64,000 bases of DNA from DASRWI01 sp035654655 (GCA_035654655.1 DASRWI010000031.1:1-64000), one strand, 5' to 3'. Shown: positions 52,319 through 62,862, numbered from the stretch's first letter. Notes: a model not told the origin generated them from the sequence alone. A program made the numbers and translations.

Positions 52319-54850
52319 ATGTTTAGACATATTATTTTGTTTTTTTTTATTGTAATTATTAATATTTCTGCACTTGCTCAAGGGGAGTTGTCAGGCTACA
52401 TAAAAGATAATGAAGGACCTCTTCAGTATTGTAATGTCATTATACAAGATACTAAATTCGGAAATACGTCAGATAAAAACGGATTTTATTCTTTTAAGAA
52501 TTTGCCCGATGGAAAATACAGAATAAAGTTTAGTCTGCTTGGTTATGAAACCCAATTCCACAATATTGAAATTTTAAATAATAAAATTAATCTTAATGTC
52601 GTTTTAAAAAGTTCTGTAATACAATTGGAACCAATCGAAGTTAAAGACAGCAGAATTCAGGAAGTTAACGATACCAGAACAAGTTTAATTGAAGTCGATC
52701 CAAAAGATGCAAAGATATTACCTGGTGCAGGTGAGGATGTATTAAGAACTCTACAATCATTGCCCGGAGTGGTTGCACCTAACGATTTTTCATCCCAACT
52801 TGTTGTAAGAGGAAGTGGACCTGACCAAAATTTAATTATTATGGATGATGTTGAGATTTTTAATCCATATAGATTATACGGAGTAATAAGTATGTTCAAT
52901 CCTGAATCTGTTTCTGAAATTAATTTAGTAACAGGTGGATTTCCTTCCAGATATGGAGATAGATTATCAGCTGTTCTGGATGTGGTTAATAGGGAAGGTT
53001 CAAGAAAATCATATTTCTCCGGTTCAGTAAATGCTTCCATAATTGATGCTAATATAATATTTGAAGGTAAAATGCCTTTAGGCATTGAAGGAAGTTGGTT
53101 AGTAAGTTCAAGACGCACCTACTATGATTTAATAATTGAACCTTTTGTTAAGAATGCTGGACTTGTAGAGGAGAATGTAAACTTCCCCCATTTTTATGAT
53201 GTGCAAAGTAAAATAGTTATTGGTCCATATGATGGTAATAAGTTTACATTAAATGGAATTTATTCACGCGATGGAGTTGATGTAATAAGCAGTAAAGAAA
53301 GAAAAACTCCTGATAGTATTTCAGTTTATAATATAACCAGAAATGATGTTGCAAGTTTTTCCTGGGATTATGCACCAACATCAAAAATTTATAATAAAAT
53401 TATTCTTTCCTGGTATGAGAATAGCGGTGCAGCAACATTATCGTCAAAGATTTTAGACCCATCTTTACAGCGTGATAAATTTAAAAATACTTTGGCCGAT
53501 ACCTTAGCTCCATACTTATATAATTTAGCTTTTGATGCTAACTTTTCTTATGTAAAATATTCTGCAGACGATAGATTTACTTACCAATGGAATAAAAATA
53601 TCTTCGAAGCAGGAGCAGGTATGGACTATATGAAAAATATTATTGATTTTAAGTTCAATATTGCTCCAGAACTTTTATCTATAATCGCATCTAATCCGCA
53701 ATTCAGAGCTGTGTTCGATAATCTAAGAGATATTAAATATGTGAATAAGTACAGAGCTTTTATGCAAAATAATTTTGCTATATCTGATAGATTGTTTCTT
53801 CAACCGGGAGTAAGATTTGATTATTATGATTTACTTTCAAAATATTATATAGCTCCGCGTTTTGCTTTTTCATATGCATTAAATGATATTACAACATTAA
53901 GAGGAGTTTGGGGAATTTATTATCAGTCACCTGGTTATGAAAAATTTTTCGACCAAAATGTAATGTATAATTTCAATAAGGAGAAAGTAGTAAATCTTGA
54001 AGCTGAAAAAGCAATTCATTATGTGCTTAGTATTGAAAGGTGGTTAAGCAGTGAATGGAATGTAAAGCTTGAAGGTTATTATAAAGATTTTAGAGATTTA
54101 ATTATTCCTCAAAAATTTACAGGAAATTTTTATTCAGTAGACCCTATACCGGGACAAGACCAGAGATATACTTCAGGATGGACAAACCCGGTATCATTTA
54201 AAAGAGATTCTTTAACACAAAATCCTATCAATAACTCCTATGGTGAATCTTATGGGGTTGAAGTATTGATTTCGAAAAAAAATATTTTACCTGACAATGT
54301 ACTTTCAGGTTGGGTTTCATTTGCGCACGCATATGCAAACAGATTTGATAATGGAAAGAAGCAGCCATTCAGATTTGATCAAAGAAATACATTTAATATT
54401 GTTCTTAATTATCAAATAAATAGTTGGCTGGATTTTGGAATGAGATGGCAATATGGTTCAGGATTTCCTTATGTAGAACCGAATGGGATTAAACCAAGAA
54501 TTATTCTTACTGATCAGAATAATGATGGTAAACCTGAAACTCCAATAATTGTAACAAGAGAAATAGGAACTCCAGCCTATAACAAGAGAGAAGTAGTATT
54601 TGATGTGGATTTCGGAACAGGAGAGATAAATGCTTATAAACCTGCTTACCATAGGATGGATATAAGGTTTACTTTTTCTGCCAAAATATTCAAAAAAAAC
54701 TGGAAATTTTATCTTGATATAATAAATGTGTATAATAGAGCTAATGTTATAGGATATGATTATTATATAACTGAAGATTTAAAATTAGGAAGGGAAGCTA
54801 GTACAATGTTCCCTATTATTCCGACAATTGGCTTAAGTGTCAAATTCTAA
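52319..54850 (+). CDS. TonB-dependent receptor with carboxypeptidase-like N-domain
   Basis: 843 residues. Signal peptide to LAQ (about residue 21), then a CarboxypepD_reg-like domain (GELSGYIKDNEGPLQYCNVI to VVLKSS, about 22-100), a plug domain (LRTLQSLPGVVAPNDFSSQ, VVRGSGPDQNLIIMDDVEI, INLVTGGFPSRYGDRLSAVL) and a long barrel ending GLSVKF. This is the SusC-like architecture without an adjacent SusD gene. The plug pattern is typical of the group whose ligands are unknown; a sugar or peptide is possible. Downstream lies xseA, after about 75 bases. Confidence 0.9.
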   Translation: MFRHIILFFFIVIINISALAQGELSGYIKDNEGPLQYCNVIIQDTKFGNTSDKNGFYSFKNLPDGKYRIKFSLLGYETQFHNIEILNNKINLNVVLKSSVIQLEPIEVKDSRIQEVNDTRTSLIEVDPKDAKILPGAGEDVLRTLQSLPGVVAPNDFSSQLVVRGSGPDQNLIIMDDVEIFNPYRLYGVISMFNPESVSEINLVTGGFPSRYGDRLSAVLDVVNREGSRKSYFSGSVNASIIDANIIFEGKMPLGIEGSWLVSSRRTYYDLIIEPFVKNAGLVEENVNFPHFYDVQSKIVIGPYDGNKFTLNGIYSRDGVDVISSKERKTPDSISVYNITRNDVASFSWDYAPTSKIYNKIILSWYENSGAATLSSKILDPSLQRDKFKNTLADTLAPYLYNLAFDANFSYVKYSADDRFTYQWNKNIFEAGAGMDYMKNIIDFKFNIAPELLSIIASNPQFRAVFDNLRDIKYVNKYRAFMQNNFAISDRLFLQPGVRFDYYDLLSKYYIAPRFAFSYALNDITTLRGVWGIYYQSPGYEKFFDQNVMYNFNKEKVVNLEAEKAIHYVLSIERWLSSEWNVKLEGYYKDFRDLIIPQKFTGNFYSVDPIPGQDQRYTSGWTNPVSFKRDSLTQNPINNSYGESYGVEVLISKKNILPDNVLSGWVSFAHAYANRFDNGKKQPFRFDQRNTFNIVLNYQINSWLDFGMRWQYGSGFPYVEPNGIKPRIILTDQNNDGKPETPIIVTREIGTPAYNKREVVFDVDFGTGEINAYKPAYHRMDIRFTFSAKIFKKNWKFYLDIINVYNRANVIGYDYYITEDLKLGREASTMFPIIPTIGLSVKF

Positions 54851-54924
54851 AATAACCTTAAAATTGCACTTAAATTTGATGCTCTAAATCCATATTTTTG
54901 TTATTCCAATTACGATAAGGAAAG

Positions 54925-56160
54925 ATGATAGAATCCACCAACAAATTACTCTTATCAGTAGGTAGACTGACTGGATTAATAAAACAAAAATTAGAAATTA
55001 ACTTTAACAACGTTTTAGTTATTGGTGAAGTTTCAAATTTTAAAAAGCATTCATCCGGACATTGGTACTTCAATTTAAAAGATAATGAGGCAGTAATTTG
55101 CTGTGCTATGTGGAAAAGTTATAATACAAGTGTTTTCTTCAACGTGCTGGATGGAATGAAAGTAATTGTTGAAGGAAGAGTTACAGTTTATCCCCCTAAA
55201 GGCGGCTATCAAATTGATATAAAAGTAATGAAACCTGCAGGTGAAGGTGAATTGCAGGCGGCATTTGAAAGATTAAAACAGAAGCTTTTAGCTGAAGGCT
55301 TGTTTGATAAGGATATTAAAAAACCCATTCCAATTTTTCCTGAACGAATAGGAATTATCACCGGTAAAGGTACTGCAGCTTTAAAGGATATGATAAGTGT
55401 TGCAAGAAGAAGATACCCATTAGCTGAAATTATAATTGCTCCGTCTAAAATGCAGGGTGCAGGAACTGCTGCAAATGTTGCACAGTGTATAGATGTTTTC
55501 AATACGAATGCACATAAGGTAGATGTAATAATAATTGCAAGAGGTGGTGGTTCAATTGAGGATCTTTGGGCTTTTAATGAAGAAGTAATTGCAAGAGCTA
55601 TCAGAAAATCCAGAATACCAGTTGTTACCGGTATTGGTCACGAGATAGATTTTACTATTGCTGATTTTGCTTCAGACCTTAGAGCACCTACTCCAACTGC
55701 GGCAATGGAATTGATTACTCCTGATGTTATTGAAATATATTCTTTCTTAAAAAATTATCAGAAGAAAGCAGGTAACTGCATTGATAATCATATTGATAAA
55801 AATAAAAAAGAAGTTACAGGTTTTATTCAATCCTATGGTTTTAGAACTGTACTTGATGTAGTACGAATAAAAGAACAATCTCTGGATGGATTGATTTATA
55901 AAATTGATAAAAACATCGATAATATAATGTTCAGGAATAAATCTGAACTTGAAATTTTATGCAAATCTTTGGCAGCACACGATGTAACTAAGATATTAGA
56001 AAAAGGTTTTGTTTTAGTTAAACAAAATTCTAAATTTATAACAAGAGCAAAAAACTTTGATGCAAGTTCAAGTACAGAATTAGTGTTTAAAGATGGTGAA
56101 ATTAGGCTTCCTGAATTAGAATTAAAAAAGGAAAATACAAGCGATGAACAAAAAAACTGA
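54925..56160 (+). CDS. xseA: Exodeoxyribonuclease VII large subunit
   Basis: 411 residues. The N-terminal OB fold (LLLSVGRLTGLIKQKLEINF, about 7-100) and the catalytic domain with PERIGIITGKGTAALKDMISVARRRYP, RGGGSIEDLWAFNEEVIARAI and TGIGHEIDFTIADFASDLRAPTPTAAME are present. With XseB it degrades single-stranded DNA. It overlaps xseB by 17 bases. Confidence 0.96.
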   Translation: MIESTNKLLLSVGRLTGLIKQKLEINFNNVLVIGEVSNFKKHSSGHWYFNLKDNEAVICCAMWKSYNTSVFFNVLDGMKVIVEGRVTVYPPKGGYQIDIKVMKPAGEGELQAAFERLKQKLLAEGLFDKDIKKPIPIFPERIGIITGKGTAALKDMISVARRRYPLAEIIIAPSKMQGAGTAANVAQCIDVFNTNAHKVDVIIIARGGGSIEDLWAFNEEVIARAIRKSRIPVVTGIGHEIDFTIADFASDLRAPTPTAAMELITPDVIEIYSFLKNYQKKAGNCIDNHIDKNKKEVTGFIQSYGFRTVLDVVRIKEQSLDGLIYKIDKNIDNIMFRNKSELEILCKSLAAHDVTKILEKGFVLVKQNSKFITRAKNFDASSSTELVFKDGEIRLPELELKKENTSDEQKN

Positions 56161-56389
56161 AGATAAAAATTTTGAAAGTAATTTAAGAAGATTAGAAGAG
56201 ATTACAAGCCTTCTTGAAGGAAATGAACTATCTCTAAATGAAGCTTTAAGCTTGTATGAAGAAGGAATAAATTTATCTAAGGATTGTCTTACTCAATTGA
56301 AAAATGCTGAATTAAAAATAAAAGAATTAAAACAAAATATTAATGTTAATGCATCATCAGATGATGAAAACAATGGAGATTTATTTTAA
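56144..56389 (+). CDS. xseB: Exodeoxyribonuclease VII small subunit
   Basis: 81 residues. NFESNLRRLEEITSLLEGNELSLNEALSLYEEGINLSKDC is the usual XseB helix pair. It starts inside xseA and its stop shares a base with the dxs ATG, so the three are translated together. Confidence 0.95.
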   Translation: MNKKTEDKNFESNLRRLEEITSLLEGNELSLNEALSLYEEGINLSKDCLTQLKNAELKIKELKQNINVNASSDDENNGDLF

Positions 56390-58305
56390 TGGATGAAGGT
56401 AATAAATACGAAGTTTTATCACTGATAAATTCTCCTGATGATGTTAAAAAATTAGACGGCACTCAACTAAAACAATTATGTTCAGATATCAGGGATTATC
56501 TGGTTGATACGGTTTCAGAAACAGGTGGACATTTCGGGGGTGGTTTAGGAACAGTTGAATTAACTGTTGCATTGCATAAAGTTTTTCAGACACCATATGA
56601 CCTTATTGTTTGGGATACCGGACATCAAGCGTATCCGCATAAAATTTTAACCGGAAGAAAAGAAGCCTTAAAACATATAAGGCAGCATGGTGGTATTAGT
56701 GGATTTTTAAAAAGAACAGAAAGTGATTATGATGCTTTCGGTGCAGGTCATGCATCCACTTCTATTTCAGCAGCGCTGGGCATGGCTGTTGCAAGAGATA
56801 TCAAAAAAGAAAAGAGAAAAGTTATTGCTATTATCGGTGATGGTGCAATGACAGGTGGAATGTCATATGAAGCAATGAATAATTCAGGCTTCTTGAAATC
56901 AGATTTGATAGTTGTACTTAATGACAACAATATGTCTATTGCTCCTAATGTTTGGCAGCTTTCAAATTATTTTACTGAAATGATTGCTCATCCTGATTAC
57001 AATAGATTTAAAGGACAAATTTGGGACTTAACAGGAAAGCTTGACTTATTTGGTGATAGATTAAGAAAAATTGCTGTAAGGCTGGAGAGTGGTATAAAAG
57101 CAATAATTACTCCAGGAATGCTTTTCGAAGCATTAGGCTTTAGATATTTTGGTCCTGTTAATGGACATAATGTTCAACAGCTTGTTAAGATTTTTGAACA
57201 GGTAAAAAAATTAAAAGGTCCTATACTTGTCCACGCTTTTACCCAAAAAGGAAAGGGCTATGCTCCTGCAGAAGAGGATGTGCAAAGATTACATGCTTCA
57301 ACTCCTTTTGATAAAGTTACAGGTAAGGCTATTAAAAAAAGTTCAGGTCCATCTTATACTTCAATTTTTGGAAAAGCTTTAGTTGAAATTGTTAAAGATA
57401 ATCCTGATGTTGTTGGAATTACAGGAGCAATGCCTGATGGAACAGGTTTAGATTTTCTTCAAAAACAATTTCCTCAAAATTATTTTGATGTGGGTATAGC
57501 AGAGGAGCACGCAGTTACATTTGCGGCAGGTATGGCAACTCAAGGTATTATTCCTGTTGTAGCTATTTACTCTACCTTTCTACAGAGAGCTTTTGATCAA
57601 ATTATTCACGATGTTGCACTACAGCATTTGCACGTAGTTTTTGTATTAGACAGAGCAGGATTAGTTGGTGCTGATGGACCGACTCATCACGGAGCTTTTG
57701 ATATTTCTTATCTAAGATTAATCCCTGAGATGGTTATTATGGCTCCAAAAGATGAATCTGAATTAAGAGATATGCTGTACACTGCTGTTAAATACAACAA
57801 GGGACCTATTGCATTAAGATATCCAAGAGGGAGTGCTTTAGGTGTTCCTCTTAAAGAAGGTTTTGAGGCTATAGAAATTGGAAAATCAGAATTACTAAAA
57901 GAAGGAGGGGATGCAGCTTTCATTGCTTTAGGTTCTATGGTAAAATATGCATTGAGTGCATCAGAAATCTTAGAACAGGAAGGCATTACAACTTCTGTTA
58001 TAAATGCAAGATTTGCAAAACCTTTAGATTATCAAATGCTTGATGAATTAGGCAAGAAGAATATTAAAATAGTCACATTAGAAGAAAATACTTTATCAGG
58101 CGGATTTGGAAGTGCTGTGATTGAGTATATGAACAACAAACAATATAAAAATGATATATTAAGGATAGGACTTCCTGATTCATTTGTTGACCATGGAACT
58201 CAGGAAGAACTTCATGCAATTTTAGGTATAGATGTTCCTGGTATTATTGAAAAAACAAAATTATTTTGTAAAAAAGATTCAATAAAACAAGAAGTAATAG
58301 TTTAA
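56389..58305 (+). CDS. dxs: 1-deoxy-D-xylulose-5-phosphate synthase
   Basis: 638 residues. Thiamine diphosphate enzyme that joins pyruvate and glyceraldehyde-3-phosphate at the start of the non-mevalonate isoprenoid pathway. GGHFGGGLGTVELTVALH, WDTGHQAYPHKILTGR, IIGDGAMTGGMSYEAMNN (ThDP-metal motif), DVGIAEEHAVTFAAGMA and DRAGLVGADGPTHHGAFD are present. It overlaps xseB by one base and is directly followed by the response regulator gene. Confidence 0.97.
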   Translation: MDEGNKYEVLSLINSPDDVKKLDGTQLKQLCSDIRDYLVDTVSETGGHFGGGLGTVELTVALHKVFQTPYDLIVWDTGHQAYPHKILTGRKEALKHIRQHGGISGFLKRTESDYDAFGAGHASTSISAALGMAVARDIKKEKRKVIAIIGDGAMTGGMSYEAMNNSGFLKSDLIVVLNDNNMSIAPNVWQLSNYFTEMIAHPDYNRFKGQIWDLTGKLDLFGDRLRKIAVRLESGIKAIITPGMLFEALGFRYFGPVNGHNVQQLVKIFEQVKKLKGPILVHAFTQKGKGYAPAEEDVQRLHASTPFDKVTGKAIKKSSGPSYTSIFGKALVEIVKDNPDVVGITGAMPDGTGLDFLQKQFPQNYFDVGIAEEHAVTFAAGMATQGIIPVVAIYSTFLQRAFDQIIHDVALQHLHVVFVLDRAGLVGADGPTHHGAFDISYLRLIPEMVIMAPKDESELRDMLYTAVKYNKGPIALRYPRGSALGVPLKEGFEAIEIGKSELLKEGGDAAFIALGSMVKYALSASEILEQEGITTSVINARFAKPLDYQMLDELGKKNIKIVTLEENTLSGGFGSAVIEYMNNKQYKNDILRIGLPDSFVDHGTQEELHAILGIDVPGIIEKTKLFCKKDSIKQEVIV

Positions 58306-58989
58306 ATGCGTGCTAAAATATTATTGGTTGATGATGAAAAAGATATTGTGGAATTTCTGCAATATAACCTAAAGATTGAAGGCTTTAGTGTAATTACAGC
58401 TCATAGTGGTACAGAAGCATTAGAAAAAATTTCAGAAAAACCTGACTTGATCATTCTTGATATAATGATGCCGAAAATGGATGGCTATGAAGTATGCCGA
58501 ATCATCCGGACAAAACCTGAATTTCAAGATACTCCTATTATTTTTCTTACTGCAAAATCAGGTGAGATTGATGAGATAAAGGGTTTGGAACTTGGCGCAA
58601 GTGATTATATTAAAAAACCTATTTCTCCCAAAAAATTAGTTGCTCGCGTAAATTCAAATCTTAGAAAAAGCGGTAAAGCAAAAGATGAAATTCTCACTAT
58701 TAAAATTGGTCCGCTATTCATAGATAGGGAAAAGTATACAGTTAATCTTGGTGGAAAAGAAAAAATATTCCCAAGAAAAGAATTTGAAGTGCTGTTTTAT
58801 CTCGCAAATAATCCAGGAAAAGTTTTTACCAGAGATAATTTGTTAAAAGATGTATGGGGAAGTGAAGTATTTGTTGTTGATAGAACTGTTGATGTGCATA
58901 TCAGAAAAATCAGAGAAAAACTTGAAGATTATTCGGATTTAATTGAAACAATTAAAGGAGTAGGTTATAAATTCAAAGTTATGGAATAA
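58306..58989 (+). CDS. OmpR/PhoB-family response regulator
   Basis: 227 residues. The receiver domain has the acidic pocket D9/D10, the phosphorylation site D52 in LIILDIMMPKMDGYEV, a Thr in FLTAKS and Lys in YIKKP. The C-terminal winged helix (about 130-225) with FPRKEFEVLFYLANNPGKVFTRDNLL and RTVDVHIRKIREKLE binds DNA. The cognate kinase gene follows immediately. It begins one base after the dxs stop. PhoB-like sequence does not by itself prove a phosphate role. Confidence 0.95.
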   Translation: MRAKILLVDDEKDIVEFLQYNLKIEGFSVITAHSGTEALEKISEKPDLIILDIMMPKMDGYEVCRIIRTKPEFQDTPIIFLTAKSGEIDEIKGLELGASDYIKKPISPKKLVARVNSNLRKSGKAKDEILTIKIGPLFIDREKYTVNLGGKEKIFPRKEFEVLFYLANNPGKVFTRDNLLKDVWGSEVFVVDRTVDVHIRKIREKLEDYSDLIETIKGVGYKFKVME

Positions 58990-58990
58990 A

Positions 58991-60004
58991 ATAAAAACAG
59001 CATTTTCAGCTGCCAAAGTTTATTTTTTTGAAATAATAATTTTCAGTATTTCTATTTTAATCCTTTCATACCTTTTTTTAGGCCCTTCATATTTTATTAC
59101 ATCATCATTAATTGCCATTGTTTTATTTATTTTCTTAATATTAAGAATAGCACTTAAAAGAAATTCTGAACTTGAAGAGATAAAATCAATTTTTTATGCT
59201 ATGAGAACTAACATTTCTGAAAACCTAACAGAAATATCATTGAACAAAAATTTAAAACCTCTTGAAGATGAAATAAGGTTATTGTATTTAAAAAATCAGA
59301 ATGATATTGAATATCTAAAAAAATTGGAAAAGATGAGAACTCAATTCATTGGCAATGTAAGTCATGAACTTAGAACGCCAATTTTTAATATACAGGGTTA
59401 TCTTGAAACTTTATTAGATGGTGCATTAGAAGATGAGAAAGTAAACAGATTATTCTTAGAGAAGGCTAATAAAAATACAATTAACTTAAGCCATTTACTT
59501 AATGACCTGATTGATTTATCAATGATTGAATCAGGTGAAATGAGAATGAGCTTTAGATATTTTAATTTAAAAGATTTCCTAGATTCCTTTGTAGATGAAT
59601 ATGTTCAACTTGCAAAACATAAAGGATTGATTTTAACAATATGTGATTTCAATGAGAATATAAAAGTATTTGGAGATAAAAATAAGCTGCAGCAAGTTTT
59701 TACTAATTTAATTCAGAATGCAATTAAGTATACCAATGAAGGCGAAATAAAAATTACTATTGAAGAAGAAGCTAAAAAGGTTTTAATAAAAATTTCTGAT
59801 ACTGGTATTGGAATTCCTCCTGCAGATATAGATAGAATATTTGAAAGATTTTATAGAGTAGATAAGGCACGGTCCCGGGAAGTGGGTGGTACGGGTTTAG
59901 GATTGGCTATAGTAAAGCATATCATTGAAGCTCATCATTCAAAAATCAGAGTAAAAAGTGAATTAAACTCCGGAAGTGAATTTTCTTTTATATTGAAGAA
60001 ATAA
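58991..60004 (+). CDS. Membrane sensor histidine kinase, start codon unclear
   Basis: The kinase core is clear: H box GNVSHELRTPIFN (His codon at 59363), N box NLIQNAIKYTNEG, and ATP-lid motifs SDTGIGIPPADIDRIFERFYR and GGTGLGLAIVKHI. The first ATG in frame is 59201, but the same frame is open back to 58964 and the part before the ATG encodes two membrane helices (FFEIIIFSISILILSYLFLG and SSLIAIVLFIFLILRIAL) plus a linker, so that part belongs to the protein. It has no ATG, GTG or TTG. I place the start at ATA 58991 as a working guess, just after the response regulator stop. The layout is that of PhoR-type kinases. Confidence 0.85.
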   Translation: MKTAFSAAKVYFFEIIIFSISILILSYLFLGPSYFITSSLIAIVLFIFLILRIALKRNSELEEIKSIFYAMRTNISENLTEISLNKNLKPLEDEIRLLYLKNQNDIEYLKKLEKMRTQFIGNVSHELRTPIFNIQGYLETLLDGALEDEKVNRLFLEKANKNTINLSHLLNDLIDLSMIESGEMRMSFRYFNLKDFLDSFVDEYVQLAKHKGLILTICDFNENIKVFGDKNKLQQVFTNLIQNAIKYTNEGEIKITIEEEAKKVLIKISDTGIGIPPADIDRIFERFYRVDKARSREVGGTGLGLAIVKHIIEAHHSKIRVKSELNSGSEFSFILKK

Positions 60005-60195
60005 ACCAACTTTCCAAAATATTTTCTTAAAAAAGTACTCCTGATTTTTTAAAAATCCCTTACTAATAATCACAAAAAATGTGAACGGTAAAAATTTTAA
60101 TTGAATGGTAGAATAAAATTTTGATTGGTTACAATACTGTGCAACCTATTTGTATATTTCAGAGTCTAAACGGTAAAGAATAATTATAAGAATTT

Positions 60196-62847
60196 ATGAA
60201 AAAAATATATACAATAATTATAGTGATATTGATGGTTTCCTTTCTGATGCCTTTTTCAGGAAAGAAAAGAATCGGTGAAAACATTAAGGTTGAAGCAGTA
60301 CGAAGTAATGATAAGATAGTTATAGATGGTAATTTAAATGAGCATATTTGGAAAACAGCACCGGTAGATAATTTCACACAAAAAGATCCGGTTGAAGGTT
60401 CTCATTCTTCAGAAAAAACAAATGTATGGATAGCTTACGATGATGAAGCTATTTATATAGCTGCCAAATGTTTTGATTCTCATCCCAATGAAGTAATAGG
60501 TTTATTATCAAGAAGAGATAATTATAATGAATCTGATTGGTTTGTAATTTATATCGATTCATATAACGACAAAAGATCAGGTTATTATTTTGGAGTAAAC
60601 GCTGCAAGTTCAATAGTTGATGGCGTTCTTTTTAATGATGGCTGGGATGATGGTTCGTGGAATGGTGTGTGGGATTATTCAGCTAAATTAGTTGATGATG
60701 GATGGAATGTTGAAATTAGAATTCCATTTACACAAATTCGTTTCAAAGAATCTGCAGATATGAAATGGGGAATAAATTTCTCAAGGAAAATTCAAAGAAA
60801 GAAAGAAGAAGCATACTTTATAATGGTTCCTAAAAAGGAAAGTGGTTTTGTTTCTCACTTTGCTACTCTCGACGGTTTAAAAGGAATAAAACCAAAACAA
60901 AGATTTGAAGTTCTTCCTTACTTTGTTCAAAAAGCTCAATATCTTGTGCACGATGCAGAAGATCCATTTTATAAGAGCAGACAATATTTAGAATCATTTG
61001 GAGCTGACTTCAAGGTAAGTTTAGGAAGTAATTTAAATTTAGATGCGACTATAAATCCTGATTTCGGACAAGTTGAAGTTGACCCTGCAGTTGTAAATCT
61101 TAGTGCATTTGAAACTTACTATGATGAAAAAAGACCTTTCTTTATTGAAGGTAATAATATGTTTCAGTTTGGCTATGGAGGTTCAAACAGTAATTGGGGA
61201 TTTAACTGGGGTAATCCTGAAATATTTTATTCAAGAAGAATTGGAAGAGCACCTCAAGGAACTGGTGAAATTGATGATGATGGTTATATAAACACTCCTG
61301 ATGAAACAAGGATATTGGGAGCAGCAAAAATTTCAGGTAAAATAATTGAAAGTCTTTCAATCGGTTTTATAAATGCAACTACTGAGAGAAATTATGCAAA
61401 CGTTTATAACACAGGACAAAATATAGAAGTGGAACCTTTAACAAATTACTCTGTTTTAAGAACGCAGAAAGAATTTGAAGAAGGTAAGTATGGATTAGGA
61501 ATAATTGGAACTTCTGTAATAAGAGATTTAAGAAATGATAGATTAAAAAATATTTTAAGTAATAAAGCTTTTGTATATGGTGCCGATGGCTGGGTTACAC
61601 TGGATGAAGAAGGAACTTATGTTGTTAATGGATTTTTTTCCGGTTCTTATGTTGAGGGAAGCAAAGAGTATTTAGTTAAAATGCAAAGGTCACCTTTAAG
61701 AAGTTTACAAAGACCTGATGCAAAATATCAAAGAATAGATTCTTCATTAACTTCAATGTCCGGTTATGTAGGCAGAATTGCTATTAACAAACAAAAAGGA
61801 AATTTTTATCTTAACTCAGCAATAGGTGTTTCAACTCCTGGTTATGAAGCCAATGACCTTGGTTTTCAATGGAGAGCAGATGTTGTAAATACCCATTTAG
61901 TTGTTGGTTATAGATGGTATGATCCGGATAGTTTATTTAGATCTAAATCAATTCAAGTGGGAGGATTTAGGAACCAGGATTTTGATGGCAATATGACTGA
62001 TGCAGGAATTATGATGTTCGGTAATTTCCAATTTGTAAATTATTATGGAGTAAATTTTCAAGCTGCCTACAATCCTGAAACCTACAACAACAGATTTACC
62101 AGAGGTGGCCCAATTGCTAAAAGACCTGATAGTTATTTTGGGAACATAAATTTATCAAGCGATTCAAGAAAAAAAGTAATCATTTCAGTTTTTTCAGAAG
62201 CTGGAGCTAGTGGAATTGGAAGTAATTGGTTTTCTTCTAACATTAGTTTTGATTGGAACCCATCCAGCATAATTAATTTTAGTTTCGGTCCATTTATTGA
62301 AATAAATAATGAAAAACAGCAATGGGTGACTATGATTGAAGGAGACCCAACTGCAACTAATACTTACAACAGCAGATATGTTTTTGCTGAACTTGCACAA
62401 AAAACAATTGGTGGTAATATCCGATTAAATTGGACATTTACTCCAACTCTAAGTTTGCAGTTATTTATTCAGCCTTTATTTAGTGTGGGCAATTATGACC
62501 ATTACAAAGAGCTTGCTAAACCACGTTCTTACGATATGAATGAATATGGGAAAGATGGTTCAACAATATCATATAATGAAGCAGATAATGTTTATCAGGT
62601 TAATCCTAATGCAAACAGTTCATTCTCATTTGATAATCCGGATTTTAACTTCAAATCTATTCGTGGCAATTTAATTTTACGATGGGAATTTTTACCCGGT
62701 TCAACTTTTTATTTGGTATGGGCACACGATAAAGTTAATACTGATAATCCCGGAGATTTTAATTTCGGAAGAGATTTTAGAAATATCTGGAGAGCTGAAT
62801 CAAATAATATTTTCTTAGCAAAAGTTTCATACTGGTTTAATTTATAG
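60196..62847 (+). CDS. DUF5916 outer-membrane protein with CBM9-like N-domain
   Basis: 883 residues. Signal peptide, then a carbohydrate-binding family 9-like domain (IVIDGNLNEHIWKTA ... VWIAYDDEAIYIAAKCFD ... DWFVIYIDSYNDKRSGYYFGVN, about 38-140) and the long DUF5916 region (YFVQKAQYL, LDATINPDFGQVEVDPAVVNLSAFETYYDEKRPFFIEG), which ends in strands and an aromatic C-terminus (VSYWFNL). DUF5916 proteins are predicted barrels of unknown function, frequent in Bacteroidota and Gemmatimonadota. The gene stands alone between the kinase and purM. Confidence 0.88.
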   Translation: MKKIYTIIIVILMVSFLMPFSGKKRIGENIKVEAVRSNDKIVIDGNLNEHIWKTAPVDNFTQKDPVEGSHSSEKTNVWIAYDDEAIYIAAKCFDSHPNEVIGLLSRRDNYNESDWFVIYIDSYNDKRSGYYFGVNAASSIVDGVLFNDGWDDGSWNGVWDYSAKLVDDGWNVEIRIPFTQIRFKESADMKWGINFSRKIQRKKEEAYFIMVPKKESGFVSHFATLDGLKGIKPKQRFEVLPYFVQKAQYLVHDAEDPFYKSRQYLESFGADFKVSLGSNLNLDATINPDFGQVEVDPAVVNLSAFETYYDEKRPFFIEGNNMFQFGYGGSNSNWGFNWGNPEIFYSRRIGRAPQGTGEIDDDGYINTPDETRILGAAKISGKIIESLSIGFINATTERNYANVYNTGQNIEVEPLTNYSVLRTQKEFEEGKYGLGIIGTSVIRDLRNDRLKNILSNKAFVYGADGWVTLDEEGTYVVNGFFSGSYVEGSKEYLVKMQRSPLRSLQRPDAKYQRIDSSLTSMSGYVGRIAINKQKGNFYLNSAIGVSTPGYEANDLGFQWRADVVNTHLVVGYRWYDPDSLFRSKSIQVGGFRNQDFDGNMTDAGIMMFGNFQFVNYYGVNFQAAYNPETYNNRFTRGGPIAKRPDSYFGNINLSSDSRKKVIISVFSEAGASGIGSNWFSSNISFDWNPSSIINFSFGPFIEINNEKQQWVTMIEGDPTATNTYNSRYVFAELAQKTIGGNIRLNWTFTPTLSLQLFIQPLFSVGNYDHYKELAKPRSYDMNEYGKDGSTISYNEADNVYQVNPNANSSFSFDNPDFNFKSIRGNLILRWEFLPGSTFYLVWAHDKVNTDNPGDFNFGRDFRNIWRAESNNIFLAKVSYWFNL

Positions 62848-62862
62848 AAATCTCTCTCTACC

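Noticed and set aside
52657..53118. A 153-codon minus-strand frame in the TonB receptor gene
   Set aside because: It covers the conserved plug domain in antisense and has no start signals or recognisable motifs.
59201..60004. Histidine kinase as a soluble protein beginning at the ATG at 59201
   Set aside because: The frame stays open upstream and encodes two typical membrane helices, so the ATG is internal; the shorter form would lose its sensor/anchor part.
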